From Gammaproteobacteria bacterium (lineage in GTDB: Bacteria; Pseudomonadota; Gammaproteobacteria; Pseudomonadales; Pseudomonadaceae): a DNA stretch of 64,000 nucleotides. Shown one piece after another: positions 46,237 through 54,050 of this stretch; the first letter of the stretch is position 1, and each line of letters begins with the position of its first letter. The DNA is taken from assembly GCA_018816095.1 (NCBI GenBank), contig JAHIWP010000024.1, positions 1 through 64,000 on the forward strand. Reading direction: 5' to 3'. The translations under genes and the position numbers were made by a program. Under the pieces are notes generated by a model. That model saw only the letters and a list, made by a program, of their open reading frames with translations. It ran no database searches and was not told the origin of the DNA.

Positions 46237-46568
46237 AGCAGGCGTGCACCGTTTGCTACAGGCTTGTCGAAGCTGGCCAGCACCACCTTGTTGTCGGCGT
46301 CATATACGCCGGTCACCAGCACTTCGGAGCGCACGCCGGCAATCCGTTTGGCGGCAAAGTTGCACACGCAGAGCACTTGGCGGCCGAGCAACTGTGCGCA
46401 TTGATAGTGGTCCGTCAGCTGGGCGCTGGATTGTTTGACGCCTAACTCGCCGAGGTCGACCTGCAATACATAGGCGGGCTTCAGGGCTTTTTCATTGCGC
46501 GTCGCAGATAGCACGGTGCCGACGCGCAGTTCTACCCGTTGAAATTCGTCCCACTCGATCTGTTGCAT
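46233..46568 (-). CDS. csaA: CsaA-like tRNA-binding-domain protein
   Basis: This is a 111-aa protein with the EMAPII/tRNA-binding OB fold (RVELRVGTVLSATRNEKALKPAYVLQVDLGELGVKQSSAQLTDHY, then LLGRQVLCVCNFAAKRIAGVRSEVLVTGV). CsaA homologues act as secretion chaperones in Bacillus; a role here is not established. Upstream partner in a two-gene unit with the EamA gene. Confidence 0.88.
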   Translation of the reverse strand: MQQIEWDEFQRVELRVGTVLSATRNEKALKPAYVLQVDLGELGVKQSSAQLTDHYQCAQLLGRQVLCVCNFAAKRIAGVRSEVLVTGVYDADNKVVLASFDKPVANGARLL

Positions 46569-46650
46569 GCCGCGGCTCCTCAGACTAAGCCTCGGAGTCT
46601 AGGGGGCTGCCGGGTAAAAGTCTGTCGCAGGACTTGCGGCGTTTGTCGCA

Positions 46651-47403
46651 TTACTCGCGCTGTACACGCAAGGCGCGTGCTGACAGGCCAAATTGCCGGG
46701 AGAGGGCCGCGGTAAAGGCGCTTTGTGAGGTGTAACCCACGCGTGCGGCGATGTCACCAATCGCCAGGTTGCTGCTTTGCAAGAGTTGACGCGCCAACTG
46801 CAGACGGCGGCTGCGCACATAATCCATAGGCGTTTGTCCGGTTTCACTGAGAAAACGCACATGAAAGCGTGCCGCTGACAGGCCTGTCAGGCGCGCCAGA
46901 TCCGCCACCTGCAGCGGGTGTGCGGCATGCTGATCGATATGCGCATCCAGCGCGGCCAGTGGCAGGGCATTACTTTCGTGGGCCGGCGTATCGCCATGTG
47001 TCAGGCTGGCCAGCAGCAGTGCGGCGCCTTGCTGGGCAATCACTGGGTCATTGATCGCGCTGGCCGCTAGCCAATTGACCAATTGGCTTTGCGCGGGAGT
47101 GAGGCTGACCGCCGCCGGTTTTTCCAGCAGCCGGCGAGTGGCATCCAGGTGGCTGCCCAGTTGCTGCTGTAACCAGTGCTCGCAAGGGACGTCGAGTACC
47201 AGGCAATGGCTGCCGCGCTCGCTACCGCAGGCGTGCAGGGCATCGCTGGGTACCACGGCCAGGGTCTGCCTGTTTACTTGGCTGCCATGCCCGGCAACTT
47301 CGAACTCCAGTATGCCGCTCAGGCCAAAAACCAGTTGAGCGTGGTCATGGCTGTGGCTGAGTAGTTCATGGCTGTAATGACGCAATGACAGCGGCGAGGA
47401 CAT
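46651..47403 (-). CDS. AraC-family transcriptional regulator
   Basis: This is a 250-aa regulator. A cupin-like N-terminal sensor (HSHDHAQLVFGLSGILEFEVAGHGSQVNRQTLAVVPSDALHACG) and a C-terminal double HTH (LQVADLARLTGLSAARFHVRFLSETGQTPMDYVRSRRLQLARQLLQSSNLAIGDIAARVGYTSQSAFTAALSRQFG) are present. The start at 47403 follows AAGGAG; the longer open frame (to 47460) runs through the PHO box of the divergent plcP gene. It shares the 132-bp divergent spacer with plcP. Confidence 0.9.
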   Translation of the reverse strand: MSSPLSLRHYSHELLSHSHDHAQLVFGLSGILEFEVAGHGSQVNRQTLAVVPSDALHACGSERGSHCLVLDVPCEHWLQQQLGSHLDATRRLLEKPAAVSLTPAQSQLVNWLAASAINDPVIAQQGAALLLASLTHGDTPAHESNALPLAALDAHIDQHAAHPLQVADLARLTGLSAARFHVRFLSETGQTPMDYVRSRRLQLARQLLQSSNLAIGDIAARVGYTSQSAFTAALSRQFGLSARALRVQRE

Positions 47404-47453
47404 GCTGGGCTCCTTTTCAGGCGCCAAGTTTACCCACAGATCTGCCTGGCGGT

Positions 47454-47482
47454 CTGTCATTCAACTGCCATGCGCTTGTCAT
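47454..47482 (+). promoter_or_regulatory. PHO box: three 11-bp-spaced direct repeats before plcP
   Basis: CTGTCAT-TCAA-CTGCCAT-GCGC-TTGTCAT shows three 7-bp PhoB repeats spaced by 4 bp. The PHO box consensus is two CTGTCAT repeats spaced by 4 bp. It lies 53-82 bp upstream of the plcP start. This is a strong PhoB site and places plcP-agt in the phosphate-starvation regulon. Confidence 0.88.
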
Positions 47483-47535
47483 GGCAGCTTCACTGGCGCT
47501 TAGCAGACTCGAGCAAACCCAGCCGGAGGTCGTCT

Positions 47536-48354
47536 ATGACCAGCGCTCAGCTCGCCAAGCCCAGCCGCAAGCAATGTGTCCGCACCCTGTGGATTTCCGA
47601 TGTTCACCTGGGGACTCGGGACTGCCAAGCCGAACACCTGGCCGCGTTTCTCAAGGGCTATCAAACCGACAAGATCTACCTGGTCGGCGACATTATCGAC
47701 GGTTGGAAACTGCGCCGCGGTGTGTACTGGCCACAGGCACATAGCAACGTCATCCGCCGTCTGTTGACCATGAGCAAGCGTGGCACCGAGGTGATTTATG
47801 TCACGGGCAACCATGACGAATTTCTGCGGCGCTATTCGAGCCTGATGCTCGGCAATCTGCAGCTGGTCGACGAGGCCGAGCACATCACCGCCGATGGTCG
47901 CCGGCTGTTGGTGATTCACGGCGATCAATTTGATGTGATCACCCGTTATCACCGCTGGCTGGCCTTTCTCGGTGACTCGGCCTATGAGTTCACCCTGACC
48001 CTCAACCGCTGGCTGAATTACTGGCGCTGCCGCTATGGCTACGGCTACTGGTCGCTGTCGGCTTACCTCAAGCACAAGGTTAAAACTGCGGTGAGCTTTA
48101 TCAGCGATTTTGAACAAGCCATCGTTCATGAATGCGCCAAGCGTGGTTTTAATGGCGTGATCTGCGGGCACATTCACCATGCCGAAATTCGCTCGATGGG
48201 TGAGGTGGAGTACATGAATTGCGGGGATTGGGTGGAGTCCTGCACGGCGCTGATCGAACACCTGGATGGCAGTATCGAGCTGTATCGCCTGGCCGATGAT
48301 CAGGCGCATCAGCTCCAGGCGGCTTCAGTGGCTGCTGGAGAACCGGCGCTGTGA
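47536..48354 (+). CDS. plcP: PlcP-type metallophosphoesterase, phospholipid remodelling
   Basis: This 272-aa calcineurin-like phosphoesterase resembles UDP-diacylglucosamine pyrophosphatases. Metal motifs are DVHLG (DxH, about residue 25), GDIIDGW (GDxxD), GNHDEF (GNHD/E), HGDQFD and GHIHHAE. From this context, it is the PlcP enzyme that cleaves phospholipid head groups under phosphate stress and gives diacylglycerol. A GGAGGT ribosome site precedes the ATG; the frame is open 22 codons earlier. It overlaps agt by 4 bp and lies behind a PHO box. It is distinct from lipid A LpxH by context and length. Confidence 0.85.
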   Translation: MTSAQLAKPSRKQCVRTLWISDVHLGTRDCQAEHLAAFLKGYQTDKIYLVGDIIDGWKLRRGVYWPQAHSNVIRRLLTMSKRGTEVIYVTGNHDEFLRRYSSLMLGNLQLVDEAEHITADGRRLLVIHGDQFDVITRYHRWLAFLGDSAYEFTLTLNRWLNYWRCRYGYGYWSLSAYLKHKVKTAVSFISDFEQAIVHECAKRGFNGVICGHIHHAEIRSMGEVEYMNCGDWVESCTALIEHLDGSIELYRLADDQAHQLQAASVAAGEPAL

Positions 48355-49394
48355 GGATGCTGATCGTCTCCGACGCCTGGTCGCCGCAGGTCAATGGTGT
48401 TGTCACCAGCTTGCAGGCGCTGATTAGCGAGCTGCGCGGCATGGGGCATCAGGTCAAATTGCTATCGCCGGCGGATTTTCGGGCGCTGCCGTGCCCCAGT
48501 TATCCAGAGATTGCCCTGGTGTGGGATCTCTGGCGAGTGGGCGCAGCCATTAGGGACTTTCAGCCGGACTGCGTGCACTTGGCCACCGAAGGCCCGCTGG
48601 GTTGGGCCGCACGGCGTTGGTTGGTCAAGCGTGGCCTGGCATTCTCCAGCGCCATCCATACGCGCTTTCCGGAATACGTGCACACCCGTTGGCCCTGGGT
48701 GCCGTTGAGCTGGGGCTATGGGTTTTTACGGATGTTTCACCAACCCAGTCAGGCGGTATTAGTCACTACCGAGCGCATGCGCGAGGTGTTTGCTAGCTGG
48801 GGGTTTAAGCGCTTGCTGTTGTGGCGCAAGGGCGTTGATACGCAGCTGTTCCAGCCGTCGGTCAGGCCGCCGCGTGCGGCAGAACCGGTGTTTTTGTATG
48901 TGGGGCGGATTGCCCCAGAGAAAAATATTGAGGCGTTTCTGGCCCTCGATCTGCCGGGGGAGCAGTGTGTGGTCGGTGACGGCCCGCAGCGTGAGGCGCT
49001 GCAGGCGGCTTATCCGCAGGTGCGCTTTCTCGGTTACCAGCATGGTCAGGCGCTGGCCGAGGCTTTTCAGAGCGCCAGCGTATTGGTGTTCCCCTCGCGC
49101 ACCGATACCTATGGTTTGGTGATGCTTGAGGCCCTGGCCTGTGGCACACCGGTGGCAGCGTTTCCGGTGGCCGGGCCGCTGGATGTATTGCAGGCGGGCG
49201 TCAGCGGAGTCATGGATGAGGATTTACGCGCGGCCTGTGTGGCGGCCTTGAGCCTGGATCGCGCGCGCTGCGCCGAGCTGGCCGCGCGGCAATCCTGGCG
49301 GGCCTCGGCGCTGGAATTTCTGGCGCAGCAGCCGCTGCTAGACGGTGAGCTGTGCAGGCCGCTTGGTGCAGAACTTACACGCAGTAGGGCCTGA
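48351..49394 (+). CDS. agt: Agt-type glycosyltransferase (GT4), glycolipid synthesis
   Basis: This 347-aa GT4 glycosyltransferase has the N-terminal SDAWSPQVNGVVTSLQALISELRGMGHQV segment, HTRFPEYV, and the nucleotide-sugar-binding core LYVGRIAPEKNIEAFLALD, DGPQREAL, FPSRTDTYGLVMLEALACGTPVAAFPVAGPLD. With PlcP it would convert diacylglycerol into glycolipid (the Agt1/PlcP pair described in P. aeruginosa). GTG at 48351 overlaps the plcP stop (GTGA); ATG at 48357 is an alternative. It ends 8 bp before the convergent cyaB stop. Confidence 0.82.
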   Translation: MRMLIVSDAWSPQVNGVVTSLQALISELRGMGHQVKLLSPADFRALPCPSYPEIALVWDLWRVGAAIRDFQPDCVHLATEGPLGWAARRWLVKRGLAFSSAIHTRFPEYVHTRWPWVPLSWGYGFLRMFHQPSQAVLVTTERMREVFASWGFKRLLLWRKGVDTQLFQPSVRPPRAAEPVFLYVGRIAPEKNIEAFLALDLPGEQCVVGDGPQREALQAAYPQVRFLGYQHGQALAEAFQSASVLVFPSRTDTYGLVMLEALACGTPVAAFPVAGPLDVLQAGVSGVMDEDLRAACVAALSLDRARCAELAARQSWRASALEFLAQQPLLDGELCRPLGAELTRSRA

Positions 49395-49402
49395 TTAGGC
49401 GC

Positions 49403-50791
49403 TTACATGATCACCTTGTCACGCAGCTTATCGGCTGCCTGATTGAGGGCCTGGATGACCTTTTCCTTGTCGAAGTTCTGGATGCCGTTGGTGTCCAGGT
49501 ACATGGAAAAACCCGGCAGCTCATGCTCAACGTAGCTGGAGGTGGCGCCCAGGTCGCGGCGGAAATCCACCACCTGATAAATCTGCACCGGGCGAGTAAA
49601 ACCTTTGACGGTAATCTGGCCCTTGTCGCGGCACATGATCACGTCTTTGACCAGCGAGTAGGTCTCGTGGGAAATCAGGATTTCCCCCGAATCGGCGGCG
49701 CTTTCCAGGCGGCTGGCCAGGTTCACGTCGCGCCCGATGATGGTGTAGTCCATGCGCGTGTCCGCGCCGAAGTTGCCCACCGTGCAGTAGCCGGTGTTCA
49801 GCCCCATACGGATTTCCAACGGCTTGGTGATGCCCTGGGCACGCCACTGCTGGCGTAGCACCTTCATGTGTTTGCGCATGGCGATGGCCATGGACACGGC
49901 ATTCACCGCATCTTTCTTCGCACCTTTGCTGCTTGGGTCGCCGAAGAACACCATCACGCAGTCGCCGACGAACTTGTCGATGGTGCCGCCGTATTTCAGG
50001 CAGATCTTCGACATCTCGTTGAGGTAGGTGTTGAGCAGGTCAGTCAGGGCCTCGGCTTCCAGTTCTTCAGCCAGTTCGGTAAAGCCCTTGATGTCCGAGA
50101 AGAACACCGTGAGCTTCTTGCGCTGAGTTTCCAGGCGCACGCTCTTTTTGCCGGTAAAAATCGACTCCCACACTTGCGGCGAGAGGTACTTGGCCAGGTT
50201 ACGCGCCAGCCGTGCGGCTTTTTCTTGCTCGCGGCTGATGTCGCTGCGTACCTGGGTCAGGCGTAGGCCCTGCTGGTGCACGAAGTAGGCCGTGATGCAG
50301 ATATACAGGGTGGTAAAGGCAATGCTGACCAGCGCCACCAGTACCGGGGACTGGAAGTTCGCGGTGACGTCGGTTAGGGCAAAGATAAAAGTTGCGCTGC
50401 TAAAGGCGATTAGCGATGCCAGCCCAAGGTAGCGCAGGCCGCCGATGACTAAGGCGCTGAAGGCCATGATCAGCAGCGCCATCAGTGAGGGCACCACCGA
50501 AAAGCCCAGCAGCGTGAGTACGGCGCCACAGTGCAGTGCATCGATGAAAAGCAGGCTGAGGGTGGTGCGCTGAGGGTGCGCCCGCTTAAAACGCAGGCTC
50601 AGGTGGTGCGCCAAATGTGGGTAGAGCAGGGCGTAGGGCACCATCCAGAGAATGTCATAGCCGAAATGCTGGACATAAGTCCCGGCGGCAATACTGGCGG
50701 CAATGGCGATATAGGCCAGAACGCGTGAGTAATACTCGCGCAGCGGCGGTGACGGTAAGGTGGGAAGTCGAGGGGCGCTTTTGACATTCAT
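49403..50791 (-). CDS. cyaB: Membrane adenylate cyclase CyaB (MASE2, class III)
   Basis: This 462-aa enzyme makes cAMP. An N-terminal MASE2 membrane domain with about six hydrophobic segments (VLAYIAIAASIAAGTYVQHFG, ILWMVPYALLYPHL, LLFIDALHCGAVLTLLGFSVVP, and others, to about residue 190) leads to a class III cyclase domain. Metal-binding aspartates lie in VFFSDIKGFTELAEELEAEAL and DKFVGDCVMVFFGDP; NTGYCTVGNFGADTRMDYTIIGRDVNLASRLE is also present. Start at 50791; the frame is open 28 codons earlier. The same order cyaB, agt, plcP is, to my knowledge, found in P. aeruginosa. Confidence 0.93.
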   Translation of the reverse strand: MNVKSAPRLPTLPSPPLREYYSRVLAYIAIAASIAAGTYVQHFGYDILWMVPYALLYPHLAHHLSLRFKRAHPQRTTLSLLFIDALHCGAVLTLLGFSVVPSLMALLIMAFSALVIGGLRYLGLASLIAFSSATFIFALTDVTANFQSPVLVALVSIAFTTLYICITAYFVHQQGLRLTQVRSDISREQEKAARLARNLAKYLSPQVWESIFTGKKSVRLETQRKKLTVFFSDIKGFTELAEELEAEALTDLLNTYLNEMSKICLKYGGTIDKFVGDCVMVFFGDPSSKGAKKDAVNAVSMAIAMRKHMKVLRQQWRAQGITKPLEIRMGLNTGYCTVGNFGADTRMDYTIIGRDVNLASRLESAADSGEILISHETYSLVKDVIMCRDKGQITVKGFTRPVQIYQVVDFRRDLGATSSYVEHELPGFSMYLDTNGIQNFDKEKVIQALNQAADKLRDKVIM

Positions 50792-51035
50792 GCGATAGAA
50801 CAATCCCTGCTGCTCGTCTGGCGCCTCTGCCGGGCACCTGGGTGGCGCACCGAACGGGCTGCGCAAAATAGCCAAGGATCATAACCAAGCCTGCGGCCAC
50901 CGCCAAGCGCACCTGTCGAAAGGCTGCGCGGGCTGTGACAGGCGTCTGCGTACGGGCAATTAATGCGTCGCTAAGGCACGGGCTTGAGCCGGGCGCGTCG
51001 GTACGCGTGGCAAAGTCAGAGAGTCCTTTTGTGGC

Positions 51036-51353
51036 TTAAAAAGCCACTCGCCCTGTGAGCATGTCCTTGAACATGACAAAGTCGCCCATCAGCGACCAGC
51101 GCGGGTAGCGGAAGGTGGCGGGTTTGTTGTGCTCAAAGAAGAAGTGGCCGACCCAGGCGAATCCGTAGCCTACAAAGGGCAGGGCGATAAGCAGGCCGAG
51201 AGCGCCGGTGAGCACTACATAGGCCAGAATCGCCAGCACCAGCGTGGTGCCGATGAAGTGCAGCCGTCTGCAGGTACTGTTGCTGTGTTCTTGCAGGTAG
51301 TAGGGGTAGAACTCGGCGAAGCTGTTGAAGCGTTCGTGGGTTTCGCGGGTCAT
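51036..51353 (-). CDS. DUF962 (Mpo1-like) membrane protein
   Basis: This is a 105-aa protein with two or three hydrophobic segments (LVLAILAYVVLTGALGLLIALPFVGYGFAW). The DUF962 core SFAEFYPYYLQEHSNSTCRRLHFIGTTLVL and HFFFEHNKPATFRYPRWSLMGDFVMFKDMLTG is clear. Yeast Mpo1 relatives oxygenate 2-hydroxy fatty acids; activity here is unknown. Confidence 0.88.
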   Translation of the reverse strand: MTRETHERFNSFAEFYPYYLQEHSNSTCRRLHFIGTTLVLAILAYVVLTGALGLLIALPFVGYGFAWVGHFFFEHNKPATFRYPRWSLMGDFVMFKDMLTGRVAF

Positions 51354-51502
51354 CCAGGGCTCCTTTTCTTGTTCGGGTAGCCGTCAGGGTTGCAGCGGCA
51401 GCGGCTTGCTAGCAGTCTAGGTTGCCTGGCGTACCGGGCCACTGACATTCGGTGCCAGTTTAGTATCCTTCTGCGTCTTCCTGACCCTAATAAGAATAAG
51501 TG

Positions 51503-52504
51503 ATGAGCGAACGAACCACTTCATCCGGCTGGGCCTCGGGCATTGTGGCGGCCTTGGAACTGGGCGGCGTTGATTGCCATAGCCTGTTTGCTCAGCTCGG
51601 TCTCGACTACGCCGCGTTGAGTGATCCCGACGCGCGTTTTGCTCAGGATGCCATGACCCGTCTCTGGCACCTGGCGGTGCAGGCTTCCGGTAACCCGGCC
51701 ATTGGCCTGAACATGGCGAAGATCCAGCGGCCTTCGGCGTTTAATGTGGTGGGGTATGCGGTGATGAGCAGCCGCAATCTGCAGGAAGGCTTTGCCCGCT
51801 TAGTGCGTTATCAGCGGATTATTGCTGAGGGGGCAGACCTCAGTTTTCACCCGACGCCTGAAGGTTATGAAATGCTCCTGGCGATCCATGGTGATCGCCT
51901 GCCATCGGCTCGGCAGAGTGCGGAAGCCTCGCTGGCGCACTCATTGGCCTTCTGTCGGTGGCTGACGGGTAAAACGCTGCGTCCGCGGCGCGTCAGTTTG
52001 ATGGGGCCGGCTCCGCAGAATCAGCAGCCCTATGAAGACGTGTTTCAGTGCCCACTGAAATTCAACGCGCAGCACTATGCGTTGCTGTTTGAACGGGCTG
52101 ATCTGGATGCGCCGCTGCCCTCGGCCAATGAGGCATTGGCGCAGCTGCATGACCGATTTGCCGGTGATTACCTGGCGCGGTTTTCCGGCTCGCGGGTCAC
52201 CCATCAAGTGCGTCAGGTGTTATGCCGCCTGCTGCCTCAGGGGGAGCCCAAGCGTGAGGCGGTGGCGCAGGCACTGTTGTTGTCAGAGCGCACTTTGCAG
52301 CGGCGCTTGCAGGATGAAGGCACCAGCTACCAGCATCTGCTCGATGACACGCGCCGCGAGCTGGCCGAGCAGTACTTGGGGCAGGCCAATTTGACCCTGT
52401 TGGAGATTTCCTACCTGCTGGGGTTTTCTGACCCAAGTAACTTCTTTCGCGCCTTCCGCCGCTGGTTTGACACCACGCCGGGTGAGTACCGGGCGCGCCT
52501 GTAA
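51503..52504 (+). CDS. AraC-family regulator with Arabinose_bd-type N-terminus
   Basis: This is a 333-aa regulator of the OruR/MmsR-like AraC group. N-terminal ligand-binding domain (about residues 15-200; DAMTRLWHLAVQASGNPAIGLNMA, NVVGYAVMSSRNLQEGFARLVRYQRI). C-terminal HTH region contains REAVAQALLLSERTLQRRLQDEGTSYQHLLDDTRRELAEQYLGQANLTLLEISYLLGFSDPSNFFRAFRRWF. ATG at 51503; a GTG one codon earlier is possible. It ends 8 bp before the convergent trkH. Confidence 0.9.
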   Translation: MSERTTSSGWASGIVAALELGGVDCHSLFAQLGLDYAALSDPDARFAQDAMTRLWHLAVQASGNPAIGLNMAKIQRPSAFNVVGYAVMSSRNLQEGFARLVRYQRIIAEGADLSFHPTPEGYEMLLAIHGDRLPSARQSAEASLAHSLAFCRWLTGKTLRPRRVSLMGPAPQNQQPYEDVFQCPLKFNAQHYALLFERADLDAPLPSANEALAQLHDRFAGDYLARFSGSRVTHQVRQVLCRLLPQGEPKREAVAQALLLSERTLQRRLQDEGTSYQHLLDDTRRELAEQYLGQANLTLLEISYLLGFSDPSNFFRAFRRWFDTTPGEYRARL

Positions 52505-52512
52505 CGGCGCGC

Positions 52513-53967
52513 TTAGTGTCGCCAGAAGGCCGGCAGCATCAGCACCAACACGGTGAGGATTTCCAAACGGCCAAGCAGCATGCCGAAGGTCAGCAGCCAT
52601 TTCGCTACGTCTGGCAGGCTGGAGAAGTTACCCGCCGGGCCGATGATCGGGCCCATGCCGGGGCCGACACCGGACACCGTACTGGCCGCGCCGCTAAGTG
52701 CGGTGATCCAGTCCAGGCCGCAGAGCGTCAAGCCCAGGGCTAGCACGGCAATCGTGATGGTGAAAAAGAACGAGAACGTCAGGATCGAACGGACGATATC
52801 TTCATCCAGATGATGGCGGTTGTACTGTTGTTTGATCACCGCGCGGGGGTGAATCAGCTGCAGCAGGTTGGCCCTGAGCAGTACATAGGCCACCTGGAAG
52901 CGGAATATCTTCAAACCGCCGGCAGTCGAGCCCGAGCAGCCACCGATAAAGCCCAGGTAGAAGAACAACATGCCGGCAAAGCCGCCCCACAATGTGTAAT
53001 CACCGAGGGCAAAGCCGGTGGTGGTCATGATCGAGGTGGTGTTGAACGCCACATGGCGAATGGCTTCGAGCCAGTGCAGTTCGGTGCTCAGGTAGTACCA
53101 GGTGCCCAGCAGCAGCCAGGTGCTGAGCAAAATCGCCAGGAAACCTCTCACCTGCTGGTCTCTGATCAAGGCTTTGTAGTTGCCGCGCAGCATCGAGGCA
53201 AACAGCACAAAGGGCAAACTGCCGAGAATCATCAGCACGATGGTGACCCAGTGCACGGCCGGTTCGATCCATTTGCCAACCGACTGGTCGGAGGTGGAGA
53301 ACCCGCCGGTGGCGATCGCCGACATGGTGTGGTTGATCGCATCAAACACGCCCATACCGGCAATCCACAGCGCCAGGCAGCCGAGCAAGCTGATGCCGAC
53401 GTAGGCGGCGACCATGTATTTGGCGACCATGTGCGAGCGCGGCATGATTTTTTCTGAGCGGTCCGAGGACTCGGTCTGGAACAGGCGCATGCCACCGATA
53501 CGCAGCATTGGCAGAATCGCCACGGCCATGGCGATAAAGCCGATACCGCCGAGCCAGTGCAGCAGTGAGCGCCAGATCAGAATCCCCGGCGACATGCTGT
53601 CCAGCCCGGTCAAGACCGTGGCTCCGGTGGCAGTGATGCCTGACATGCTTTCAAACACCGCGTCGGTGATGCCCAAACGCAGAGAAAACATAAAGGGCAG
53701 GGCAGCAAAGAGGCCCACCAGCACCCAGCTGGAGACCGTCAGCAGGTACATGTCGCGTGGGCGCAGCTGGATATCCTTGGGCCGTCCCTGGGCGATCATC
53801 GCGATGCCCACGACAAAGGTGATCAGGCTCGACCAGAGAAAGGCATTGAGTTCGTCAGGTCGCTCAAACAGCAGCAGCGTCAGCATGGGCACGGCCATGC
53901 CGATGGCCAGCGTCAGGAGAAAGATGCCATTGATAAACGCGATGATCCGTAAGGTCGGCCAAGCCAT
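52513..53967 (-). CDS. trkH: Trk potassium uptake protein TrkH, copy 1
   Basis: This 484-aa pore-forming subunit imports K+ with TrkA. Four pore-loop repeats are visible, with selectivity-filter glycines in SGITATGATVL, ATGGFSTSD, NTTSIMTTTGFALGD and VSGVGPGMGPIIGPAGNF. About ten transmembrane segments. It is roughly two-thirds identical by eye to copy 2 (54051-55505). Both copies have the same length and orientation, with an 83-bp spacer. Confidence 0.93.
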   Translation of the reverse strand: MAWPTLRIIAFINGIFLLTLAIGMAVPMLTLLLFERPDELNAFLWSSLITFVVGIAMIAQGRPKDIQLRPRDMYLLTVSSWVLVGLFAALPFMFSLRLGITDAVFESMSGITATGATVLTGLDSMSPGILIWRSLLHWLGGIGFIAMAVAILPMLRIGGMRLFQTESSDRSEKIMPRSHMVAKYMVAAYVGISLLGCLALWIAGMGVFDAINHTMSAIATGGFSTSDQSVGKWIEPAVHWVTIVLMILGSLPFVLFASMLRGNYKALIRDQQVRGFLAILLSTWLLLGTWYYLSTELHWLEAIRHVAFNTTSIMTTTGFALGDYTLWGGFAGMLFFYLGFIGGCSGSTAGGLKIFRFQVAYVLLRANLLQLIHPRAVIKQQYNRHHLDEDIVRSILTFSFFFTITIAVLALGLTLCGLDWITALSGAASTVSGVGPGMGPIIGPAGNFSSLPDVAKWLLTFGMLLGRLEILTVLVLMLPAFWRH

Positions 53968-54050
53968 TTAAGCGTGTTCCATTGCAGTAATAGCGAGATT
54001 CTAGAGACTGTCGCCGCGCCTGGTCAGTTAATCATCCGGCAGGTGCTCAT

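Noticed and set aside
47404..47460. Longer AraC start at 47460
   Set aside because: It would run through the PHO box and lacks a ribosome site; the start at 47403 follows AAGGAG.
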